Position numbers and translations under genes: made by a program | Shown here: in pieces, positions 9,201 through 11,378 of the stretch | Layout: each line of letters opens with the position of its first letter | How positions within the stretch are numbered: the first letter of the stretch is position 1 | Assembly: GCA_028565715.1 (NCBI GenBank) | Contig: JAOXYC010209017.1 | Coordinates: forward strand, 1 to 11,378 | DNA length: 11,378 nucleotides | Reading direction: 5' to 3' | DNA from: Phoronis pallida | Lineage: Eukaryota > Phoronida > Phoronidae | Notes under the pieces: model-generated | The model's database searches: none | Seen by the model: the letters and a program-made list of their open reading frames with translations, nothing else | Told to the model about the DNA's origin: nothing

Positions 9201-10778
9201 AGACAGCATCTAGGCTCTGTGACGGGTGTAGCATACTCTGTCTCTGGCCAACAGCTCTACAGTTGTTGCTCCGTGGGCTCCCTGGCACTATACGAGTGTA
9301 GCACTGGGGTATATTCTGTCGTACGTCTCCTCACTAACGTTGTAGCGAGGGGCGAGCATTATGGACCGAACGCTATAGCAGTTAGCCCTGGTGGACAACA
9401 TATCGCTTTCATTGGTCCTTCAGAGTTCACTGTAACTGTGTGTAATGCCAAGACGTTAGATCAGGTAAGTGCTTTCTTCGGAATTTTATATCTTAATCTT
9501 CCCAATGAATGACCTGGGTACTTACAGCATTTGGTTGAACATAGTCCATTATTTGAAACTGAGTTTTCACCATTGGCTTAGAAATTGTTTTCTCAACTTT
9601 TTTGCCAAACATTGACAATATTTTTGCATGAATTCTCAAACATTACTGTCACAAAAGTTCACTACATTGACTATAATTTAAGTCATGAAAGTGCCTCTTA
9701 TTTATGAAACAAAATCATCAAGCTACTTGAAAGAGGTGACATTGGGGAATGGAATGGATGCTTATAAGAGAGAATACAGTTGCTTAACTTAATCTAAACC
9801 TGTTTGTGGTCAACGGGCAACCAGGGGCCCTTGAACTGTTGAATCATTATAAGTTGGCATTTGTAGTTTGTTGGATTTTAAAGGACCTCCACTTTCATGA
9901 GATTTCTCTGTTGTTTCAGTTAATAAAAGTTGACATTAGTACCATGTATACTAATGAAGCCACTCGACACCCAGTGATCGACACAGCAACCGGAATAACA
10001 TATTCAGCTCTCAATGTTCAGCAGCTGTTGGTTACTACCTCATCAAATAAACTCCTAAAACTGGATGCACGGTCTGGTAAAATGCTGGCAGAGGTAATTT
10101 AACACCCAGACATTGCCAATTATTGAGATGTAACAACTACTGCAAAACTTTCTTTTGAGTTTGGTTTTTGCCCTTATTTATTAGAGAAACGGTCCTCAAA
10201 GCTTGTATAGACTCTGAGGTTGATCCAGTTGATGACCTGTATTAAGTTCCTTGTCTGCAGGTCAAAGGTCAGTGTCACCATGAATTTTTTTGCAAAAACC
10301 TTGTCCAATCAGTACCAAGAGAAAATCTATGGCTATGGTTTTCCAGTTTTGAACAGAAGTTTTTGATTTTATTTTTATTTTCTATATAAAGTAGAAATTG
10401 AAAAGTTAATCCTGATCGATGGTGATCCAAATATAATGCAGACTTTCCCATCTAGTCTGGTAATCAATTCTGCAAATTTTGACTTTGCAAGAACTACAAT
10501 TTTTTGCAGAATCTTAAAGAAGGTTGATTGTGGATTATTAAACCATAATTAGTTAATTACAAGATGGAACTTCCATATTCAGTGGAATATTCCGTTTTTT
10601 CCCATTTTCAGTCAAGATTCCTGTCAATCATATTTTGTTTTTTCTCTAGGTTGGTAATATTCATCGTGGAGGCATTACCTCCCTATCCTCCACACAAGAT
10701 GGCCGTTACCTAGCAACAGCCGGGGATAAGGTCATCAAAGTGTGGGACTACCACATGAGACTTGATCTCAACTTCCAG
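130..10778 (+). CDS. WDR90: WDR90/POC16-like WD40-repeat protein, internal part, 12 exons
   Basis: The product is a large WD40 beta-propeller protein. In vertebrates and in Chlamydomonas (POC16) this family sits in the inner scaffold of centrioles and supports centriole wall integrity and ciliogenesis. Twelve exons join to 1677 nt (559 codons) with no stop, every junction being GT-AG and in phase. Blade-ending motifs are visible at SVVRIW (residues 22-27), MVVVW (69-73), NIRVW (116-120), YLRLW (230-234), SIRLWD (313-318) and VIKVWD (544-549). WDR90-specific stretches include GVGKDGHGKT (59-68), KAHTD, FDETR, the NLGEYRAMEFTD segment, KQTFSSG, HEGPV and TTSSNK. I recognise these from the vertebrate family in the same order and spacing. 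The vertebrate protein is about 1.7 kb in residues, so this is roughly one third, from the middle. The DUF667 N-terminus, start and stop lie outside the window. Intron 7 is unusually long because it contains a whole antisense gene. Orthology is strong; function is known for the family, not shown here. Confidence 0.94.
276..588 (+). other. WDR90 intron 1, nothing further seen
   Basis: AT-rich intron with long T runs near its acceptor. No repeat, RNA gene or ORF could be supported. Confidence 0.8.
589..646 (+). CDS. WDR90: WDR90 exon 2 of window (residues 49-68)
   Basis: This 58-nt exon lies between the acceptor TTGTTTTAG (ending 588) and the donor ACG|GTAAAT. It completes Ser49 and encodes FSRTGGVLCGVGKDGHGKT, ending in phase 0. 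The GVGKD.HG.T signature is a strong WDR90 marker. Too short to be seen as an ORF, it was found by looking for the sequence that must connect exon 1 to the MVVVW strand of exon 3. Confidence 0.92.
647..1156 (+). other. WDR90 intron 2, nothing further seen
   Basis: AT-rich intron. A 68-codon frame on the minus strand near its end (1178-972) overlaps exon 3 and has no domain character. Confidence 0.8.
1157..1275 (+). CDS. WDR90: WDR90 exon 3 of window (residues 69-107 plus 2 nt)
   Basis: The acceptor is CTGTGTTTCAG ending at 1156 and the donor is ACAAG|GTATAA. The exon encodes MVVVWNTQRVNRGGDVTVAA, then KAHTDVDIERLRLSDFDETR, the last residue being completed by the next exon. The ORF continues past 1275 to a stop at 1424, but those codons have no WDR90 character, and the frame joins correctly to exon 4 only if spliced at 1275. 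Confidence 0.93.
1276..1727 (+). other. WDR90 intron 3, nothing further seen
   Basis: The beginning (to about 1530) is somewhat less AT-rich and may be an old repeat, but no partner in this window was found. The rest is plain intron. Confidence 0.75.
1728..1889 (+). CDS. WDR90: WDR90 exon 4 of window (residues 108-161 plus 2 nt)
   Basis: The acceptor is GAAATTTCAG ending at 1727 and the donor is GC|GTAAGA at 1889/1890. It encodes R-MISCGRDNIRVWRLRDGQL, then RSAPVNLGEYRAMEFTDCCF and EANLPHSRDPYDKLA. The blade strand NIRVWRL and the segment LGEYRAMEFTD are clear family markers. The acidic, proline-containing end is an inter-blade loop, probably variable between species. Confidence 0.93.
2065..2304 (-). 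other. Unidentified 79-codon open frame with an upstream acceptor, minus strand
   Basis: In WDR90 intron 4 the minus strand has 79 codons without a stop, ending in TAA. The composition is protein-like (for example SHPEQLFVLYQSDHEYIYY and GSSHLALLTAKDLLKFNRY) and not simply AT-driven. It lacks a convincing ATG, but a pyrimidine-rich TTTATTTTACCAG lies directly before it. It could therefore be a 3' terminal exon or a transposon relic. No family is recognised and no partner exon was found. Confidence 0.25.
2349..2482 (+). CDS. WDR90: WDR90 exon 5 of window (residues 162-206 plus 1 nt)
   Basis: The acceptor is CTAATTTCAG ending at 2348 and the donor is TCAG|GTAATT. It encodes YVCSRTGYMFEVNYGKVTIE, then NVRRLTPNLKAMGDFNNDKQ and TFSSG. 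The patterns VCSR.G and KQTFSSG are conserved in WDR90. The exon begins one base into an Ala codon and ends one base into a Gly codon. Confidence 0.93.
2583..2654. repeat. 72-bp dispersed repeat, copy 1 (pair with 5737-5809)
   Basis: The segment runs from TAGTCGTTCACACAGCCCCT to TAGCTAATGTATG. It aligns along its whole length to 5737-5809 at roughly three bases in four identical, both in plus orientation. It lies in WDR90 intron 5. It is a fragment of an unidentified dispersed element. Confidence 0.7.
2648..2987 (+). pseudogene. Possible reverse-transcriptase fragment of a non-LTR element
   Basis: Beginning at 2648 the plus strand reads MYADDMAPLSDSL, which looks like the catalytic YADD box of LINE-type reverse transcriptases with its usual hydrophobic/Ser-Asp continuation. 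About 280 bases on, in another frame, 2925-2978 reads VGINLSVRKTVKDVHTIL. That resembles the following conserved G-x-x-N....KT box. In intact enzymes the two boxes are about 30 residues apart, so the copy would carry an insertion and frame shift. It is too short to be certain. Confidence 0.35.
3139..3255 (+). CDS. WDR90: WDR90 exon 6 of window (residues 207-245 plus 1 nt)
   Basis: The acceptor is GTTATCATAG ending at 3138 and the donor is GCAG|GTATGG. It encodes GAGVALNSMAVNESFCATGS followed by DDGYLRLWPLDFSHVYLEA. The blade ends with the family phrase G(S)DDG.LRLWPLDFS. It joins exon 5 directly (SSG|AGVALNS), so the long intron 5 holds no missing WDR90 exon. Confidence 0.93.
3535..3605 (+). 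CDS. WDR90: WDR90 exon 7 of window (residues 246-269)
   Basis: A 71-nt exon between the acceptor CAATTTTCAG (ending 3534) and the donor GCT|GTAAGT, encoding EHEGPVTAVDLSKDGMKILA then GTLA. It starts with two bases of the Glu codon and ends in phase 0. The donor opens the 4.2-kb intron that holds the antisense lectin gene. Confidence 0.92.
4057..4062 (-). terminator. Possible polyadenylation signal AATAAA of the lectin gene
   Basis: On the minus strand AATAAA lies 12 bases after the lectin stop codon (GGAATAAACCC). This implies a very short 3' UTR. It is plausible but unproven, as AATAAA is frequent in such AT-rich DNA. Confidence 0.45.
4074..4209 (-). CDS. Lectin exon 4: domain end and stop
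   Basis: The acceptor is TTCTTTACAG ending at 4210. The first base completes Trp165. It then encodes HPTEGAHVDHVNQDCHVYWQ, TDRFRWHDVECHRSKVGSIC and EKPL, followed by TGA at 4076-4074. The QDC......WHDVEC......ICEK pattern is the typical end of the domain, where the protein also ends. Confidence 0.92.
4074..6084 (-). CDS. Secreted C-type lectin with coiled coil, complete 4-exon nested gene
   Basis: The four antisense exons are 6084-5865, 5436-5266, 4728-4626 and 4209-4074. They splice in frame (codon splits 1/2, 1/2, 2/1, all GT-AG) to 209 residues. Residues 1-22 are a signal peptide (MISSAK, then LILLVAFLAVVYGTA). A CysCys pair follows at 32-33 and a heptad-like coiled coil at about 35-73. 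One C-type lectin domain spans 75-209 with six cysteines at 75, 86, 103, 180, 196 and 205, as in long-form domains. The family binds glycans or other ligands outside the cell, often in innate immunity of invertebrates. The usual EPN/QPD sugar motif reads HPT (166-168) and WND reads WHD (191-193), so calcium-dependent sugar binding is uncertain. The start at 6084 is preferred to the in-frame ATG at 6117 because the signal peptide then begins properly. The whole gene lies inside WDR90 intron 7 on the opposite strand. Confidence 0.9.
4626..4728 (-). CDS. Lectin exon 3: middle of the C-type lectin domain
   Basis: The acceptor is TTGGACAG ending at 4729 and the donor is CATG|GTGAGT at 4626/4625. 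It encodes E-SYDLSGYFTSGKEIGLKS, then WKWTSTGQFMLPYAP plus two bases of Trp165. G.FTSG...G...W.W.STG is a common form of the domain core in invertebrate lectins. The 103-nt exon is too short to show as an ORF and was recovered by reading the minus strand between exons 2 and 4. Confidence 0.9.
5266..5436 (-). CDS. Lectin exon 2: first half of the C-type lectin domain
   Basis: The acceptor is TTTTTCATAG ending at 5437 on the minus strand and the donor is CAG|GTAACT at 5266/5265. Two leading bases complete Lys74. The exon then encodes CPIGWVRHANKCYLFDTTPR, IWESARDACIHKKSQLVSVE and TFEEDLFITTSIKSMP (75-130). The CP.GW......CY.F......W..AR..C......L.S.......F pattern is the classic opening of a long-form C-type lectin domain. 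Confidence 0.92.
5480..5707 (-). mobile_element. tRNA-derived SINE, minus orientation, in lectin intron 1
   Basis: On the minus strand, 5703 down to about 5624 forms a tRNA-like head. It has an 11-bp perfect inverted pair (TAGGCACTTCC at 5697-5707 with GGAAGTGCCTA at 5620-5630) in acceptor-stem position. An A-box-like TCTGGTTAGAATATAGC and a B-box-like AGTTCTAATCC (5646-5636) follow at tRNA spacing. A non-tRNA body continues to about 5480, then an AT-rich tail. It is not a functional tRNA because the T-stem does not pair. The class is clear; the family is not assigned, though it may belong to the molluscan V-SINE group. Boundaries are approximate. Confidence 0.65.
5737..5809. repeat. 72-bp dispersed repeat, copy 2 (pair with 2583-2654)
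   Basis: The segment runs from TAGTCTCTCACACAGCCCCT to CGCTAAGTGTATG and aligns with the copy in intron 5. It sits 30 bp from the tRNA-like head of the SINE in lectin intron 1, so it could be part of a larger composite element. It could also be an independent insertion. Confidence 0.7.
5865..6084 (-). CDS. Lectin exon 1: signal peptide and coiled coil
   Basis: It encodes residues 1-73 plus one base. The hydrophobic core LILLVAFLAVV is followed by YGTA, a plausible signal peptidase site. ECCNAAKLQEMKAV then starts a Gln/Lys/Met-rich heptad region. The donor is AAA|GTGAGT at 5865/5864. Without splicing the frame would stop two codons later (5859-5857), which supports the donor. An in-frame upstream ATG at 6117 would add 11 polar residues before the signal peptide. 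Confidence 0.88.
6140..6195 (-). promoter_or_regulatory. Tandem 28-bp duplication with TATA-like boxes upstream of the lectin gene
   Basis: Two adjacent 28-bp units (6140-6167 and 6168-6195) differ at three positions. Each contains a TATA-like core: TTATATAAT in the first, and the weaker TTATATCAT on the minus strand of the second. The proximal TATA (about 6163-6154 minus) would place transcription start near 6130. That is just before the ATG at 6117 and about 45 bases before the preferred ATG at 6084. Promoter function is inference from position and motif. Confidence 0.4.
6453..6504. repeat. Imperfect inverted repeat / hairpin upstream of the lectin gene
   Basis: CTTTAAAATC (6469-6478) and GATTTTAAAG (6480-6489) are perfect inverted copies around one base. 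ATGCACC (6453-6459) and GGTGCAT (6489-6495) extend the stem with a bulge, and AAAGGTGCATGCGCCTTT is itself nearly palindromic. It may be a small foldback relic or a protein-binding palindrome. Confidence 0.4.
6774..6817. repeat. 44-bp repeat R, copy 1
   Basis: TGCAAGTTTCACTACACATC and the following 24 bases match 7727-7770 with three or so differences. It lies 18 bp left of direct repeat D1. Its partner lies right of D2 and the foldback element, so R and D occur in both orders, R-D1 and D2-R. Confidence 0.85.
6836..6986. repeat. 150-bp direct repeat, copy D1
   Basis: The segment runs from GCGGCGTTTTCTTTGCCGCC to GCGGAACGATCATAAA. It is nearly identical to 7226-7379, with a few substitutions and one small block change that alters length by 3 bp. 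Both copies are in the same orientation, 390 bp apart. Their high similarity against diverged flanks indicates a recent duplication or two recent insertions. Confidence 0.9.
7037..7080. promoter_or_regulatory. Promoter-like patch: CRE-type site and GTCACGTGAC palindrome
   Basis: TTACGTCA (7037-7044) matches the reverse complement of the CREB/ATF site TGACGTAA. GTCACGTGAC (7071-7080) is a perfect 10-bp palindrome identical to the CLEAR/E-box bound by TFE/USF-type bHLH-ZIP factors. The stretch 7037-7375 is richer in CpG than the surrounding AT-rich intron. Regulatory activity is inference. Confidence 0.35.
7195..7401 (+). other. Small hydrophobic open frame (68 codons), uncertain coding
   Basis: The ATG at 7195 opens 68 codons: MVVVICILFYGGVFFAAHLS, then a second hydrophobic run RDVVFIVLLIFSVILIN and LLFLWIHSSSVSG. 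The last residues run into the foldback element. The frame stays open in repeat D1 as well, despite a length change of exactly 3 bp, but D1 has no ATG. It may be a duplicated first exon of a membrane protein or chance. No family is recognised. Confidence 0.25.
7226..7379. repeat. 150-bp direct repeat, copy D2
   Basis: This is the second copy of the repeat at 6836-6986. Its right end coincides with the left end of the foldback element at 7379. It contributes most of the small hydrophobic ORF at 7195-7401. Confidence 0.9.
7379..7720. mobile_element. 342-bp foldback/MITE-like element, almost entirely palindromic
   Basis: The left end AGATACGGTCTCCTCGTTGG matches the reverse complement of the right end (…GGAGACAGTATCT). 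The match continues for about 110 bases with few differences, then more loosely to the centre. The centre is a perfect 11-bp stem with loop GTAG (7525-7535 with 7540-7550). There is no coding capacity. A clear target-site duplication was not established; TAA lies near both ends. This is the structure of a non-autonomous foldback or MITE element. Confidence 0.85.
7727..7770. repeat. 44-bp repeat R, copy 2
   Basis: Matches 6774-6817 in the same orientation. It begins a few bases after the foldback element and ends 57 bases before WDR90 exon 8, so it sits in the region where the branch point would be expected to lie nearby. Confidence 0.85.
7828..7992 (+). CDS. WDR90: WDR90 exon 8 of window (residues 270-324)
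   Basis: The acceptor is ACATTTTCAG ending at 7827 and the donor is CAG|GTAAAA. Its 55 whole codons give GNLGILDVTTRNYKTIMRSH, then TGKITGLALDPKRRHIATIS and DDHSIRLWDMDTLQQ. This is the most canonical WD40 blade in the window, with a SH...D pair and a true Trp-Asp (317-318). The join GTLA|GNLGILD across the 4.2-kb intron matches the family. Confidence 0.95.
7993..8626 (+). other. WDR90 intron 8, nothing further seen
   Basis: A long plus-strand frame (8358-8804) crosses this intron and exon 9 out of the WDR90 frame. It shows no motif, and its second half is the shadow of exon 9. No repeat was recognised. Confidence 0.75.
8627..8766 (+). CDS. WDR90: WDR90 exon 9 of window (residues 325-370 plus 2 nt)
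   Basis: The acceptor is GATGTTTTCAG ending at 8626 and the donor is ATAG|GTTTGT. It encodes LFDFTCAEECATSITYHPEK, then EVFACGFENGCVRAFSIPTT and SLLTEH. The pattern TYHP....F.CGF..G.VR.FS is shared with WDR90. The donor +3 base is T rather than A or G, a somewhat weak site, but the frame and the following exon support it. Confidence 0.92.
8767..9202 (+). other. WDR90 intron 9, nothing further seen
   Basis: AT-rich intron without supported features. Confidence 0.8.
9203..9464 (+). CDS. WDR90: WDR90 exon 10 of window (residues 371-458)
   Basis: The longest exon, 262 nt, lies between the acceptor TATTTTCCAG (ending 9202) and the donor CAG|GTAAGT. It encodes QHLGSVTGVAYSVSGQQLYS, then CCSVGSLALYECSTGVYSVV, a linker, and NAIAVSPGGQHIAFIGPSEF and TVTVCNAKTLDQ. 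It contains one and a half blades. A second AG four bases downstream (9205-9206) would bring an immediate stop, so the start at 9203 is favoured. Confidence 0.94.
9465..9919 (+). other. WDR90 intron 10, nothing further seen
   Basis: AT-rich intron. The frame leading into exon 11 is open from 9806 but has no WDR90 character before 9920. Confidence 0.8.
9920..10093 (+). CDS. WDR90: WDR90 exon 11 of window (residues 459-516)
   Basis: The acceptor is TTGTTTCAG ending at 9919 and the donor is GAG|GTAATT. The 58 codons include LIKVDISTMYTNEATRHPVI, then GITYSALNVQQLLVTTSSNK and LLKLDARSGKMLAE. The phrase LLVTTSSNK..KLDA.SGK corresponds to the family pattern LLVSTSSN..VLDA.SG. Open reading extends upstream of 9920, but the strong pyrimidine tract and AG fix the start. 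Confidence 0.94.
10190..10370. repeat. Possible decayed dispersed repeat containing a perfect DR1
   Basis: The stretch has the look of a widespread bivalve dispersed repeat (phrases such as GTTGATCCAGTTGATGACC, GGTCAAAGGTCAGTGTCACC and AAACCTTGTCCAATCAGTA). At 10259-10271 it holds AGGTCA-A-AGGTCA, a perfect DR1 nuclear-receptor half-site pair. The family assignment rests on memory and is not certain. Confidence 0.35.
10650..10778 (+). CDS. WDR90: WDR90 exon 12 of window (residues 517-559)
   Basis: The acceptor is TTTTCTCTAG ending at 10649 and the donor is CAG|GTAATA. The 43 codons give VGNIHRGGITSLSSTQDGRY, then LATAGDKVIKVWDYHMRLDL and NFQ, a full blade with Trp548-Asp549. The gene must continue beyond the window; no further exon was found up to 11378. 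Confidence 0.94.
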
Positions 10779-10952
10779 GTAATAATGTTTGGTTATAAAG
10801 AGTTGAGAATTATAAAATCTGAATAATTTTTATCAGGGAAATTTATGATCATGAAAAACAGATCTTTGAACATGTATGTTAATTGATGACAAGAAATCAT
10901 ACATTGAAATGGTGCCAAAGTCAGTCTTTATTGCATCTTTTAAAGTTAATGT

Positions 10953-11150
10953 CAATTAAACCAGAAATGTTGTGTACGAGTCCTTTGTTGAACACTTGCA
11001 TCTGAGTCAAAAAAGCTCTCAAATCCCTCCATTACAGATTTATTTGAATTTTTTTACTCAGTTGCAAGTAAGTTACGTTCAACAAAGGACTCATATTTCT
11101 AGTTGATTTGCATTGGGACGTAGGATTTGGACCAATGCAGAGATAGTAAC
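10953..11150. mobile_element. Second, diverged copy of the foldback family
   Basis: The left arm 10953-11014 (CCAGAAATGTTGTGTACGAG, then TCCTTTGTTGAAC) is the reverse complement, with gaps, of 11049-11110 (GTTCAACAAAGGACTCATAT, then TTCTAGTTGATTTG). Both arms match the arms of the 7379-7720 element (TGTATGAGTCCTTTG and TTTCTAGTTGATTTGAATT). It is shorter at the left and more decayed. Edges are approximate. Confidence 0.75.
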
Positions 11151-11378
11151 TTTAATCAAAAAGAAAACATTGCATTATATATTAAATAATATATAAAACA
11201 TATTTATTGGGATCTATATTTGTGAGTCAAAGTATACAAAAACAAGAGTTGAGTGTAGTATAATGCCATATATTATGACGAAAGTAACAAAACAAAGTAA
11301 ACTATATACAAATCTGAGAGATGGGCAGGATAAAACCGCCCTTAAAATAAGGAAACCCTATACATGGATAACCAAGCA
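11151..11378 (+). other. Start of the next WDR90 intron beyond the foldback copy
   Basis: Very AT-rich (TATATTAAATAATATATAAA region), then a mixed stretch to the window end. No further WDR90 exon is found here; the next blade must lie downstream. Confidence 0.6.

Noticed and set aside
11195-11378. Possible 3' UTR of a convergent minus-strand gene (AATAAA near 11210)
   Set aside because: The signal is common in AT-rich DNA and no coding sequence on that strand is visible within the window.

Overview
The window is eukaryotic nuclear DNA from an invertebrate animal. It is AT-rich, has GT-AG introns and carries decayed transposable elements. The protein types (a WDR90 orthologue and a secreted C-type lectin with a short coiled coil) and the repeat style fit a lophotrochozoan, most likely a mollusc. 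That placement is inference; no sequence here fixes the species.

Plus strand: twelve internal exons (130-275, 589-646, 1157-1275, 1728-1889, 2349-2482, 3139-3255, 3535-3605, 7828-7992, 8627-8766, 9203-9464, 9920-10093, 10650-10778) join in a single frame. Together they give 559 codons without a stop and encode WD40 blades from the middle of WDR90/POC16, the centriolar and ciliary inner-scaffold WD-repeat protein. All junctions keep frame and use GT-AG. The start codon, the N-terminal DUF667 (CFAP20-like) region and the C-terminal blades lie outside the window.

Minus strand, inside the 4.2-kb intron 7 of WDR90: a complete four-exon gene (6084-5865, 5436-5266, 4728-4626, 4209-4074) for a 209-residue secreted protein. 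It has a signal peptide, a Cys-Cys pair, a coiled coil and one long-form C-type lectin domain ending ICEKPL-stop. None of its pieces makes a full ORF alone, so it appears only when the exons are spliced. A TATA-like, tandemly duplicated 28-bp segment lies just upstream and an AATAAA just downstream. This nested antisense gene is the main discovery of the window.

The rest of intron 7 and several other introns hold repeats. These are a tRNA-derived SINE inside lectin intron 1, a 72-bp repeat family found at two places, a 150-bp direct repeat pair (6836-6986 and 7226-7379), and a promoter-like CpG-richer patch leading into a small hydrophobic ORF (7195-7401). There is also a 342-bp almost wholly palindromic foldback element (7379-7720), with a diverged relative in the last intron (about 10953-11150). 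A reverse-transcriptase-like fragment sits in intron 5. No rRNA, genuine tRNA or CRISPR array was seen.
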